Positions 1 to 9,023 of a stretch of 64,000 nucleotides of DNA are shown here, one piece after another; position 1 is the first letter of the stretch; each line of letters begins with the position of its first letter. The notes under the pieces were generated by a model that was not told the DNA's origin, made no database searches, and saw only the letters and a program-made list of their open reading frames with translations. This DNA comes from Paenarthrobacter sp. (lineage in GTDB: Bacteria; Actinomycetota; Actinomycetes; Actinomycetales; Micrococcaceae), in NCBI GenBank assembly GCA_031179305.1, contig JAPSHX010000004.1, forward strand, positions 124,001-188,000, in the 5' to 3' direction. A program made the position numbers and the translations under genes.

Positions 1-842
1 GATCCGGACCCCGTCTCACCGGGCTGGAGTTCGGAAGCAATCCGCAGGTCCATGAAGTAGCTCGGCGGATCCAGCACAGGGGCACTATCCGCGGACGCTC
101 CGTAAGGAACATACCTGGCCTGATTCGCCGCGAAGCCGAACTCCACTGGATTGCCGGACGTGTCCGTGAGACCTGGGACCACTGCGCGGTCGTACACCGT
201 CCTGGTCACAGGGCCACCGGTGCCGTCGCCGTAGAAACCGCTGCTCATGAACGCGACTTCAGCGCCGGTGCTGTCCAAGATGGTGGCTCCGTGGGAAGGC
301 CCTTGCTCCGGGCGGACGGCCCAGCCCACCGGATAGGCGAAGGAGATATGTCCGTCCGGGAAGGTGAATGTCTGGGAAGTAGCAGCGGGAGCGGGCGGCT
401 GCGTCGGAGCAGGTGTTGGCGCCACAGCCGGAACCGTGGGAACGGGCGGAGGGGTAATCGGCGCGGCCACCGTGGGGATTACCGACGGCGTGACTGACGG
501 CGTAGCTGTGGGCGTTGGGCTGACCGAAACGCTGGGTGTCGGTGTCGCTTCTGTGGACGTAACCGTGACGGCAGGCGCGGGCGCCGTGTTCACCGAACCA
601 AAGTTGGCGGCCACGAGTACTCCCGCTGTAACGGCAGCAGCGCCGAGCAACAGTCCCCCGGCAATCTGGGCTTTGCGGCGCCGGCGCTGTTCCAGGGACG
701 TCACTGCGGCGAGCGGGCGGCTGTCACTGAACACCGTGGTGCCCGACAGGATTTTGTGGAGCGCTTCTTCACCATTGGGTTCCGCCACTGGATCGATAGT
801 GAGCGGGTCAATCGCTGATATCTGGTTCTTGATCGGATCCAT
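1..842 (-). CDS. Membrane-anchored Pro/Thr-rich protein, C-terminus cut by window edge
   Basis: An open frame starts at the ATG at 842 and stays open to base 1, giving about 280 residues without a stop. Residues 1-50 are a soluble N-terminus, about 55-80 contain a basic flank (EQRRRRKAQ) and one hydrophobic membrane span, and about 85-155 are a Pro/Thr/Val/Ala linker. The rest looks like a folded extracytoplasmic domain beginning TFTFPDGHISFAYPVGW. It starts 5 bp after the sigma factor stop on the same strand. That position is typical for a membrane partner or anti-sigma protein, although no zinc-binding anti-sigma motif is visible. Function is not recognised. Confidence 0.75.
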   Translation of the reverse strand, partial: MDPIKNQISAIDPLTIDPVAEPNGEEALHKILSGTTVFSDSRPLAAVTSLEQRRRRKAQIAGGLLLGAAAVTAGVLVAANFGSVNTAPAPAVTVTSTEATPTPSVSVSPTPTATPSVTPSVIPTVAAPITPPPVPTVPAVAPTPAPTQPPAPAATSQTFTFPDGHISFAYPVGWAVRPEQGPSHGATILDSTGAEVAFMSSGFYGDGTGGPVTRTVYDRAVVPGLTDTSGNPVEFGFAANQARYVPYGASADSAPVLDPPSYFMDLRIASELQPGETGSG

Positions 843-847
843 TGTCT

Positions 848-1358
848 TCAGACCCCCATCTTGTGTGTAGTCGATTCGGCCCCTGCAGGCAGTTGTTTTC
901 TGAAGGCTGTACGGGCACGGTGAAGGCGGACTTTAGCCGCCGATTCGCTGCACTTCAGCACCTTGGCGATGTCAGACGTCCCCAATCCGTCCCAGTAGGC
1001 CAACTGCAAAATGTCGCGGTCCTTGGCGCGAAGGCGTTCCATCGCATCCTGGACAGCAACGTTCTCAGAGTCGTCACCAAACCGTTGGACCGCCGTCGTC
1101 CGCAGCTTTTCCTGCAACGCCAGGCGCCTGTCGCGACTCCTGTACGCATTTCCCACCAAGTTCCGTGCAACCGTCAAGAGGTACGGGAGGTCCGGGCTGG
1201 AATCGTCGGTCCATTTTTGCCATACGACGCGGGAAGACGTCGGCCGCAATCTCCTCAGCAACCTCTACTGATTCAACGCGTCGGCAGACGAACCTGAAAA
1301 TGGATGGGTAGCTGTCTTTGTGAATGGCGATGAACGCCAATTCGCGCTCTGAAAGCAC
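848..1358 (-). pseudogene. ECF-type RNA polymerase sigma factor gene broken by a +1 frameshift
   Basis: Two overlapping frames together make one sigma-70 ECF protein of about 169 residues. The first starts at 1358 (MLSERELAFIAIHKDSYPSI) and carries region 2 up to EEIAADVF. The second continues RVVWQKWTDDSSPDLPYLL and carries region 4 (DILQLAYWDGLGTSDIAKVL, then SESAAKVRLHRAR). Joining them needs removal of one base in the GGG run at 1231-1233, since TTC-CGC would replace TTC-CCG-C. Neither half alone is a working sigma factor. It precedes the membrane protein at 1-842. The cause may be a true mutation or a base-call error in the homopolymer. Confidence 0.85.
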
Positions 1359-1499
1359 GATTGTTCCCCCTGATAATTAGAGCCCTGAACTGCAGGATAC
1401 TTGTATAGTTTCCGGCCGGGCGGCCAGGGTTACACGGGGCAAAATATTTTTATTGGGCAGTGTCAGAAGTCCCGGCTCGCGGCACCGCACGGTTTCCGA

Positions 1500-2336
1500 T
1501 TATTGACGGGTCGGTACGGGACCGTACCCCATGTTTTCACTAATTTTTCGGCCAGCTGCTTTCAGTTCTTCAATCAGCCCACTGACCCTTTCAGGGTCGA
1601 ATCTGAAAGAGGGGCCAGCGATGCTAACGGCGCCCATGACGGTTCCGCCGTCGCCTCGGATGGGGACGGCGATGCCGTTGAGTCCGTCTTCAAGCTCTCC
1701 CCTCACTATGGCATATCCTCGGTTAGCCACGACATCGAGTTGCTGCTCCAGCTCCTGCCGTGAGGTGATGGTCTGCTTTGTTATCGCGGGCATGCCCAAA
1801 TCTTTCAAGAGGCGACTGCGCTGTGAACTTGAAAGTGACGCTAAGAAGACTTTGCCGCTCGACGTAGCGTGAAGGGGGGTCAAACGGCCCATCCAATTTT
1901 GAGTGGCGGCGAGCGTTGATGGGCCAAAGACTTCGTCAATGTTCACGACGTGGTCTGAGTTCATAACGGCCAAGTTGACAGTTTCTCCGAACTTTGCGGC
2001 GAGGGCCTCGAGAATGGGACGCGCCTCCCTTGTCAGGTCCAGCCTCATTGGTATGGCGTTGGCCAGATGAAGGATACCAAGTCCGAGTTGGTACTGTCCT
2101 CGACCACTGCTCTGCGCCATACCTTGCACTTCCAGCGCTCTCAGGAGACGGGAGATCGTCGACTTATGGACTCCCATCTCCTCGGCGACTTCCGTGACTC
2201 CAGCACTGCCGCTGCGCGCCAAAATTCTCAGAACTGCAATGGCACGGTCAACTGATTGGAGACCGCCCTCCCTGACCTCGGCGGGAGTCTGCGCGGGGGC
2301 CGTCGACGAGTCATGATCCCGCTCTGGAAATGCCAT
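1500..2336 (-). CDS. IclR-family transcriptional regulator
   Basis: The 278-residue protein has an N-terminal winged helix (about 26-85, with VAEEMGVHKSTISRLLRALE as the recognition region) and a C-terminal IclR effector domain (about 100-265, including HATSSGKVFLASLS). The ATG at 2336 has no strong Shine-Dalgarno sequence. The gene is divergent from the transporter-sulfatase operon at 2756. An inverted repeat lies in the shared upstream region, so it is the likely local regulator of that operon. The ligand is not predictable; choline sulfate, choline or betaine are inferred candidates only. Confidence 0.9.
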   Translation of the reverse strand: MAFPERDHDSSTAPAQTPAEVREGGLQSVDRAIAVLRILARSGSAGVTEVAEEMGVHKSTISRLLRALEVQGMAQSSGRGQYQLGLGILHLANAIPMRLDLTREARPILEALAAKFGETVNLAVMNSDHVVNIDEVFGPSTLAATQNWMGRLTPLHATSSGKVFLASLSSSQRSRLLKDLGMPAITKQTITSRQELEQQLDVVANRGYAIVRGELEDGLNGIAVPIRGDGGTVMGAVSIAGPSFRFDPERVSGLIEELKAAGRKISENMGYGPVPTRQ

Positions 2337-2755
2337 GTACTTATACTCTCAGACCCGTTTCCAAGAACACGGACGGGGACGGTGAGTCCTGCGCCAACGA
2401 AACAAACCCCCAAGTCCCCGAAAACCCCTTGACGCCGAAGGTGATCCGGGTAACACTAAAAGTGCAAGTTGCGGACTCCGCAACTAGGTACACATAGCGA
2501 ACTACTTCCGAAACTGTCCTTGCTTGAAGTGGCCCGCCTCTGCGGGGACAAAAGTCCAATGCATAGAACCCACTGCTCGGGCATCATCGTGGACGAACTT
2601 CAGTTTCATGCGGTCAGGAGGAACTCCGCGGCATCCTGGCCACAATGAACTGCCGGCTCCACCGCTGAACTGAGCGAAGTCGTCCTGCTTCACGGCAAAT
2701 CGTCAGTCTTCACTCTGACTGAAGTGCAAACTAAACGAACAGAGGTGCATGTTTC
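2337..2755. other. Divergent intergenic region between iclR-type regulator and BCCT gene
   Basis: The 419-bp spacer holds no convincing gene: the small frames inside it lack ribosome sites and recognisable composition. It contains the IclR-operator-like dyad at 2467-2485 and a weaker inverted repeat near 2708-2723 (CTTCA, then TGAAG), about 35 bp before the transporter start. Promoters for both directions must lie here, but no clear -10/-35 pair could be assigned. Confidence 0.6.
2467..2485. promoter_or_regulatory. Candidate IclR operator
   Basis: Perfect dyad AGTTGCGG-ACT-CCGCAACT with 8-bp arms and a 3-bp centre. IclR proteins bind short GC-centred dyads of this size. Its position about 130 bp before the regulator start and 270 bp before the transporter suits control of a divergent pair. 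Binding by the neighbouring regulator is inferred. Confidence 0.5.
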
Positions 2756-4825
2756 ATGGCTAAAGACGCAACGTTCAGCCCCAGAAGGAACGGCGACGAT
2801 GCTAAACATAGTGGCCGTAAGGACGGCAAGCCATTAGGCGGCCTGGACTACCTCCGGCCGCGGTACCCCCATAACATTCACCCGGCGCTGGTTCCGGGTA
2901 TTAGCGTTGATGAACAACGTCGGCGCTACAGTCTGGACAGAGTGGTCCTTACTGCCGCAGGTGCCTTGACAGTAGCGTTCGTCGTCTGGGGCATCGTCAG
3001 CCCGTCCAGCGTCTCCGAAGTTGCAAGCACGGCGTTCGCCTGGACTACCACTAACTTGGGCTGGCTCTTCAACACCGTCGCCACAGTGGTGCTGGTGGTC
3101 CTGTTATGGTTGGCGGTCAGCCGGTACGGGAAAATCCCGTTGGGCAAGGACGGTGAGACCCCGGAATTCTCCACGTTTTCCTGGGTGGCAATGCTCTTCG
3201 CTGCCGGTCTCGGCATCGGCGTGCTGTTCTGGGGCCCCGCCGAACCGCTGGCCCACTACCTGAACCCGCCGCCGCGGACGGTCGAGGCGGAGTCAGTCGA
3301 GGCCATGCACCAAGCGCTGGCGCAAACGTACTACCACTGGGGATTTCACGCGTGGGCCATGTACGCCTTGGTGGGTGGGGCCGTCGCCTATGTGGGTTAC
3401 CGGCGCGGACGCCCCCTGCTGATGTCCTCGATCTTCCGTCACCTCTTCGGTAAGAGGCAGACTGACGGATTCGCTGGAAAGCTGGTGGACATCTTCGCCA
3501 TCGTCGCCACTCTGTTCGGCACGGCTGCGGCGTTGGGGATCGCGGCACTCCAGATCGGCCAAGGCGTCACTATTGTCTCCGGTGTCTCTGAACTGACGAA
3601 TACTATCCTCATCGGTATCATCGGCGTACTGACAATCTGCTTCCTGGTCTCTGCCGTTTCCGGCGTCGCCAGAGGCATACGCTATCTCTCAAATATCAAC
3701 ATCATTCTCACTCTGGGAATCGTCGGCGCGGTTTTCATTTTGGGCCCCACGCTGTTCCTGTTGAACATGTTGCCATCAGCAATCATGGAATACATCGGAT
3801 CGCTGTTCGATTTAATGGCACGTTCCGCTTCCTGGGGCGAGGACACACGCGAGTTCCAATCCACGTGGACTGTCTATTACTGGGCTTGGTGGATCTCCTG
3901 GTCACCCTTTGTCGGAATCTTCATCGCCAGGATCTCGCGCGGCAGGACTATCAGACAATTCATCCTGGGAGTGATCTTCATTCCGTCGGCCCTGCTTTTT
4001 GTCGCATACGGAATTATGGGCGCTACTGCAATTTGGATGCACCGTGAAGGGAAACCGGGGTTCAGCGATTCCATGGCTGCCCCCGAAGTGCTGTTCACTC
4101 TGGTGGACAATCTTCCTTTCGCGGAGTGGCTTCCGTTGGTCATCATGGTGGTGTTGGCCATCTTCTTCATCACCTCTGCCGACTCTGCCTCAATGGTTAT
4201 GGGGATTCTCACTACGCGGGGCAGTCAGGATCCTCCAAAACTCGTGGTGGTTTTCTGGGGACTGGTCATGGCCGGGATCGCAGTGGTCATGTTGATAATT
4301 GGGAACACATCCGCTCTCGCAGGGCTGCAATCACTGGTGATTGTCACTGCTGTGCCATTCGCCATTGTGATGATCCTGATCATCTTCGCCTGGTTCCGAG
4401 AGCTGCGATCAGACCCCTGTATTCTGCGCGCCCAGTATGCCCAAATTGCAGTGAGCAATGCCGTGCTGGAGGGTGTCCACAAGTATGGAGACGACTTCGG
4501 CCTTCAAGTGGTCGAGACCGAGCCGGGATGCGGAGCCGGTGCCGAAACCGATTCCGAGGACGGAGAGTACACGGAGTGGTATCAGCGCACTAATGCAGAG
4601 GGCGAGCCGGTGGGTTTTGACTACGAAACCGGCAAATGGGCCGACGGCTGGGACCCGGAGACCGGCGAAATCGGCGCGGTGCCCATGCCGGAGACCGAGG
4701 ACTCAGAAGCAGGCGAAAGCGAGAAATCCATACACGAGAACGTCCTTCGTGCCGAGGAACTCTCGCAATCGGACCCCTCGCTCCTGCCCAGCGACGCCCG
4801 GCCGACGACGGCCCCACTGCAATAA
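2756..4825 (+). CDS. BCCT-family betaine/choline/carnitine transporter
   Basis: The 689-residue protein has about 12 membrane segments between residues 60 and 545. It carries the family signature WAWWISWSPFVGIFIARIS near residue 375 and the sodium/substrate-path motif GLGIGVLFWGPAEPLAHY near 145. The family imports betaine, choline or carnitine with sodium or protons. It is the first gene of a five-gene plus-strand operon with a sulfatase and choline-oxidation enzymes, so a quaternary-amine alcohol or its sulfate ester is the likely cargo. The C-terminal ~130 residues form a long acidic cytoplasmic tail with a YETGKWADGWDPETGEIG stretch. Such tails often sense osmotic stress in this family. 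Confidence 0.93.
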   Translation: MAKDATFSPRRNGDDAKHSGRKDGKPLGGLDYLRPRYPHNIHPALVPGISVDEQRRRYSLDRVVLTAAGALTVAFVVWGIVSPSSVSEVASTAFAWTTTNLGWLFNTVATVVLVVLLWLAVSRYGKIPLGKDGETPEFSTFSWVAMLFAAGLGIGVLFWGPAEPLAHYLNPPPRTVEAESVEAMHQALAQTYYHWGFHAWAMYALVGGAVAYVGYRRGRPLLMSSIFRHLFGKRQTDGFAGKLVDIFAIVATLFGTAAALGIAALQIGQGVTIVSGVSELTNTILIGIIGVLTICFLVSAVSGVARGIRYLSNINIILTLGIVGAVFILGPTLFLLNMLPSAIMEYIGSLFDLMARSASWGEDTREFQSTWTVYYWAWWISWSPFVGIFIARISRGRTIRQFILGVIFIPSALLFVAYGIMGATAIWMHREGKPGFSDSMAAPEVLFTLVDNLPFAEWLPLVIMVVLAIFFITSADSASMVMGILTTRGSQDPPKLVVVFWGLVMAGIAVVMLIIGNTSALAGLQSLVIVTAVPFAIVMILIIFAWFRELRSDPCILRAQYAQIAVSNAVLEGVHKYGDDFGLQVVETEPGCGAGAETDSEDGEYTEWYQRTNAEGEPVGFDYETGKWADGWDPETGEIGAVPMPETEDSEAGESEKSIHENVLRAEELSQSDPSLLPSDARPTTAPLQ

Positions 4826-4923
4826 ACCAGCACACCGGACAACTGAATTTGCGGCACCTTTCCATGGTTTGAAAGGGCTGGCAACACCGAAAAAACTTAC
4901 AGCGTTCGTTAGGAGCAAAAACA

Positions 4924-7278
4924 ATGAATGAGATCCGCGACATCCTCCCGATCCCGGTTCGGAGAAATCCGCCGGTAGCGGCGGCGATGGGAATTCATGA
5001 ACAGCAAGCACCCTTCACCCCTATTGCCCCGCTGCGCGCCCCGGAGGGCGCGCCGAACGTGGTGGTGGTCCTCATCGATGACATGGGTTTCGGTGCCTCA
5101 AGTGCTTTCGGTGGGCCGTGCGAGATGCCAACTGCCGAGAGGCTGTCAGAAGAAGGCCTACGCTACAACCGCTTCCACGTCACAGCCCTGTGCTCCCCTA
5201 CACGCCAATCCTTGATGACAGGGCGGAACCACCACTCCGTGGGCATGGGCGTAACTACTGAAATGAGCACCTCCGCCCCCGGTTACACCGGCTTCCGACC
5301 TGCCAGCGCAGCAACCATCGCCCAGACCCTGAGCATGAACGGATACAGCACGGGTGCGTTCGGCAAATGGCACCAAACCCCACCGCGCGAGGTCAGTCCC
5401 TCGGGCCCTTTCGACCGATGGCCAGTGGGCGAAGGCTTCGATAAGTTCTACGGATTCATGGGCGCCGAGATGAACCACTGGTACCCCCAACTCTTCGACG
5501 GCACAACACCGATCGAGCCCTCGCGCCAGCCCGAAGACGGCTACCACCTCTCAGAAGACTTGGTTGACCAGGCCATCAACTGGGTCCAGACCCAGAAAAC
5601 CCTCACCCCTGAAAAGCCGTTCTTCAGCTATATCGCCTTTGGCGCCACCCACGGCCCCTTCCACGTCGCCCCTGAATGGAAGGACAAGTACCGCGGCCGT
5701 TTCGATTGTGGCTGGGATGCCCAACGCGAAGCGACCTTGACCCGGCAAAAGGAACTCGGGATTGTTCCCGAATCCGCAGAACTCAGCCCGTGGGCCGACG
5801 TCGTACCGCACTGGGATGAAATCGGCGACACCGGGCACCGGGTAGCCGCAGCATTTATGGAAACCTACGCCGGATTCGCCGAACACACGGACACCCAGGT
5901 GGGGCGCTTCGTCGATGCCCTGGACGAACTCGGCGAACTGGACAACACCCTCTTCATCTACATCCTCGGCGACAACGGGGCATCCGGCGAAGGTGGCATC
6001 GAAGGCACCATGCGCGAGCACCTGGTTGGTCACGGCTTCAAAGACAGCACAGAAACCATGTCCAAGGAACTCGACGCCCTTGGGGACGCGAGCACATACG
6101 CCATCTACCCTGTCGGATGGGCGCTGGCCATGAACACCCCCTATCAATGGACCAAGCAGGTCGCTTCACACTTCGGCGGCACCCGCGACGGGATGATCAT
6201 GCGATGGGGCAACGGAATCCAGCAAGGCGGTGGCGTCCGGAATCAGTACCACCACGTCATTGATATCGCTCCCACGATTTTCGAGGCAGCCGGCATCCCA
6301 CACCCCGTCACAGTCAACGGGGTGACGCAGCAGCCTATCGAGGGCACCAGCATGGTCTATACCTTTAACGCTCCCGATGCTGAAGACCGCAGACGTACCC
6401 AGTACTTCGAAATGTGCGGGAACCGAAGCATTTATCACGAAGGGTGGACGGCGGTGACACGCCATGGCATTCCCTGGGAAATGGTCCCGGAGGGCCTGCC
6501 CTCCTTTGCCGATGACCAGTGGGAACTCTACGACACCCGCTCTGACTGGAGCCAAGCACACAACCTCGCTCACAAGCATCCTGAGAAGCTGAGGGAACTC
6601 CAGCAACTTTTCCTGATCGAAGCCAGCAAATACAACGTCTTTCCGCTGGACGACCGGGTCACAGAGCGGGAGAACCCCGAAGTTGCCGGGCGAATCGACC
6701 TGCTTGGCGCCCGGACTTCAATTACGTACAGAGCCGGCATGGGACGCTTCACCGAAGAAACGACCCTGAACGTGAAGAACAGGTCACACAGTGTCACCGC
6801 GAGGGTCGATGTCCCCGCCGGGGATGCCGAAGGCGTCCTGATAGCCCAAGGCGGGCGCTTCGGGGGCTGGTCACTCTACGTGACGGACGGACATCTCAGT
6901 TACGCCCACAACTGCTACGGACGGGATCTCTACATCGTCCGATCGGACGAACGCCTCGCGCCGGGAACCCAGGAGCTGGCTCTGGAATTCCAGTACGACG
7001 GAGGAGGCATCGGAAAGGGCGCGGAAATCCGGCTCAGTGCTGACGGCAAGATCGTCGGCAAGGGACGGGTAGAGCAAACCACTTCCTACTACTTCTCTTT
7101 TGATGAGACGCTCAACGTCGGTGTCGATCGCGGCACTCCGGTCAGCAGCGACTACCTCCCGATCGACAACGCATTCACTGGGACGGTCCACACAGTACGC
7201 ATTGACCTGCAAGACGACGGTCACGACCAGCACCTTACGGCTGCGGACCGCCAGCGCATCGCACTGGCCCACCAGTAG
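4924..7278 (+). CDS. Cys-type sulfatase (arylsulfatase-like), probable choline-sulfate esterase
   Basis: The 784-residue enzyme shows the alkaline-phosphatase fold motifs of type I sulfatases: VVVLIDDMGFG (metal ligands D52, D53), the maturation motif CSPTR with Cys90, GKWH (K148, H150) and ILGDNGASGEGG near 350. Cys90 must be oxidised to formylglycine, and an FGE is encoded at the end of the same operon. No signal peptide is seen, so it should act in the cytoplasm on an imported ester. At 784 residues it matches the long arylsulfatase group rather than classic BetC choline sulfatases (about 500). Choline-O-sulfate as substrate is inferred from the neighbours. Confidence 0.9.
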   Translation: MNEIRDILPIPVRRNPPVAAAMGIHEQQAPFTPIAPLRAPEGAPNVVVVLIDDMGFGASSAFGGPCEMPTAERLSEEGLRYNRFHVTALCSPTRQSLMTGRNHHSVGMGVTTEMSTSAPGYTGFRPASAATIAQTLSMNGYSTGAFGKWHQTPPREVSPSGPFDRWPVGEGFDKFYGFMGAEMNHWYPQLFDGTTPIEPSRQPEDGYHLSEDLVDQAINWVQTQKTLTPEKPFFSYIAFGATHGPFHVAPEWKDKYRGRFDCGWDAQREATLTRQKELGIVPESAELSPWADVVPHWDEIGDTGHRVAAAFMETYAGFAEHTDTQVGRFVDALDELGELDNTLFIYILGDNGASGEGGIEGTMREHLVGHGFKDSTETMSKELDALGDASTYAIYPVGWALAMNTPYQWTKQVASHFGGTRDGMIMRWGNGIQQGGGVRNQYHHVIDIAPTIFEAAGIPHPVTVNGVTQQPIEGTSMVYTFNAPDAEDRRRTQYFEMCGNRSIYHEGWTAVTRHGIPWEMVPEGLPSFADDQWELYDTRSDWSQAHNLAHKHPEKLRELQQLFLIEASKYNVFPLDDRVTERENPEVAGRIDLLGARTSITYRAGMGRFTEETTLNVKNRSHSVTARVDVPAGDAEGVLIAQGGRFGGWSLYVTDGHLSYAHNCYGRDLYIVRSDERLAPGTQELALEFQYDGGGIGKGAEIRLSADGKIVGKGRVEQTTSYYFSFDETLNVGVDRGTPVSSDYLPIDNAFTGTVHTVRIDLQDDGHDQHLTAADRQRIALAHQ

Positions 7279-7312
7279 CCAACGTCCGGGGAAGACACCG
7301 TCCCCCAAAGCT

Positions 7313-7356
7313 GGCGCGCAGCCCGGACCGAAGGGTCCAAGTCCGGGCTGCGCGCC
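7313..7356 (+). terminator. Perfect 16-bp intercistronic hairpin
   Basis: GGCGCGCAGCCCGGAC (7313-7328), a 12-nt loop, then its exact complement (7341-7356). It lies in the 156-bp gap between the sulfatase and aldehyde dehydrogenase genes. No T-tract follows, so it may be a processing or stability element, or an attenuating terminator, rather than a full stop for the operon. Confidence 0.6.
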
Positions 7357-7434
7357 GTACACCAGTGTTCTCTTGAGGCACGGGAACGTGCCCTCCCGCT
7401 GAAAAATCAAATCTATAAAGAGGAAGAACAGAAC

Positions 7435-8973
7435 ATGTCCGAAACGTATCTTGGAGAAAAACCAGTCGATGATGATCGGGTAGCAGTGCCAGGAATCCCT
7501 GATGGGGCGGAAACCCTGTTCATCGGAGGCCGATGGGTCGCCCCGCAGGCAGGAAAAACAGGTGCCATCCATTGTCCCGCGGACGGGTCCTTCGTTGGGC
7601 TCGTTGCTGAAGCCGGGAAAGCCGACACCGTCCGTGCGATCGAGGCGGCCAAAGCCGCGCATGACGCGGGCCTCTGGTCCTTGGTGCCGGAGCCTGAACG
7701 CGGAGACCTCCTCCTCTCGGTGGCACGCCGGCTGCGCGAGCGAAAGACCGAATTCGCCCGCGCGGAGTCTTTGGACACGGGTAAGCGCCTGGTCGAATCA
7801 GAGATCGACATGGATGATGTCGCGGCATGCTTCACCTACTTCGGCAAACTCGCCGGTCAACAGGCAGGGCGGGTGGTCGATGCCGGCCGTCCCGACGTCG
7901 TCAGCCGAATCGTTCACGAACCAGTCGGAGTATGCGGCCTGATCACCCCGTGGAACTATCCCCTGTTGCAGGCAGCCTGGAAGGTGGCACCGGCCCTGGC
8001 GGCCGGAAACACCATTATCCTGAAGCCGGCCGAGCTCACACCCCACACGGCGATACTGCTGATGCAGGTTCTGGAAGAAGTGGGCCTGCCGCCGGGGGTA
8101 GCGAACCTCGTCCTGGGACCCGGCTCTGTAGTCGGAGCACCCCTGGCAAGCCACCCGGACGTCGACCTGATCTCCTTCACCGGCGGCCTGTCCACCGGCA
8201 AAACGATCGCGGTCCAGGCGGCAGAGACCGTCAAGAAAGTTGCTTTGGAGCTGGGAGGAAAGAACCCCAACGTCGTCTTCGCCGACGCCGACTTCGATGC
8301 CGCCGTCGACAATGCCCTCAACGCGGCCTTTGTCCATTCCGGACAGGTGTGCTCGGCCGGCGCACGCCTGATCGTGGAGGACTCCATAGCAGAGGCTTTC
8401 GTCGACGAACTCGTGCGCCGCGCCCAAAACATCCGCCTTGGCGGCCCCTTTGACACGGATGTGGACGCCGGGCCTTTGATTTCGGCAGCCCACCGCGACA
8501 AGGTCGCCGCCTACGTGGAGGCAGGTCTAACAGAGGGTGCCCGCCTGCGTTGTGGAGGGCGAACGGGAACAGATGAACTGGCCAACGGCCACTACTACCT
8601 CCCCACGGTCCTGGACAACGTCCACAGTGGAATGTCAGTACTCACCGAGGAGGCGTTCGGCCCGGTGGTTACCGTGGAAACCTTTACCAGTGAGGACGAA
8701 GCGGTAGCCCTCGCCAACGATACGATTTACGGCCTGGCAGGGGCCGTCTGGAGCCAGGACGCTGGACGGTCCCAACGCGTGGCCGCCCGCTTGCGTCACG
8801 GCACCATCTGGATCAACGACTTCCACCCCTACCTGCCCCAGGCCGAATGGGGCGGCATGAAGCAGTCTGGAACCGGACGGGAGCTTGGCCCGACCGGACT
8901 GGCCGAGTACCAGGAAATCAAGCACGTATACCAAAACCTGCGTCCCGCTGTCACAGGCTGGTTTCCCCAGTGA
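7435..8973 (+). CDS. betB: Aldehyde dehydrogenase, probable betaine-aldehyde dehydrogenase
   Basis: The 512-residue NAD(P)-dependent aldehyde dehydrogenase has the cofactor-site motif ITPWNYPLLQAAWKVAPALA, the Rossmann motif FTGGLSTGK, catalytic Glu272 in LELGGKNPN and catalytic Cys306 in HSGQVCSAG. Its place between a sulfatase and a choline-dehydrogenase-like GMC enzyme suggests oxidation of betaine aldehyde to glycine betaine. The start is preceded by GAGGAAGAACAG. Its TGA overlaps an ATG (TGATG) at 8971-8975, although the better start of the next gene lies at 9024. The gene symbol is by context; sequence alone only supports the ALDH superfamily. Confidence 0.85.
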   Translation: MSETYLGEKPVDDDRVAVPGIPDGAETLFIGGRWVAPQAGKTGAIHCPADGSFVGLVAEAGKADTVRAIEAAKAAHDAGLWSLVPEPERGDLLLSVARRLRERKTEFARAESLDTGKRLVESEIDMDDVAACFTYFGKLAGQQAGRVVDAGRPDVVSRIVHEPVGVCGLITPWNYPLLQAAWKVAPALAAGNTIILKPAELTPHTAILLMQVLEEVGLPPGVANLVLGPGSVVGAPLASHPDVDLISFTGGLSTGKTIAVQAAETVKKVALELGGKNPNVVFADADFDAAVDNALNAAFVHSGQVCSAGARLIVEDSIAEAFVDELVRRAQNIRLGGPFDTDVDAGPLISAAHRDKVAAYVEAGLTEGARLRCGGRTGTDELANGHYYLPTVLDNVHSGMSVLTEEAFGPVVTVETFTSEDEAVALANDTIYGLAGAVWSQDAGRSQRVAARLRHGTIWINDFHPYLPQAEWGGMKQSGTGRELGPTGLAEYQEIKHVYQNLRPAVTGWFPQ

Positions 8974-9023
8974 TGGAACGACACGACGCACAGGTTCCAA
9001 AGGCACAACCCCGAAAGGAAAGT

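Noticed and set aside
2502..2693. Possible small minus-strand gene in the iclR-BCCT spacer
   Set aside because: No ribosome site, mixed composition and it would cover the likely promoter region.
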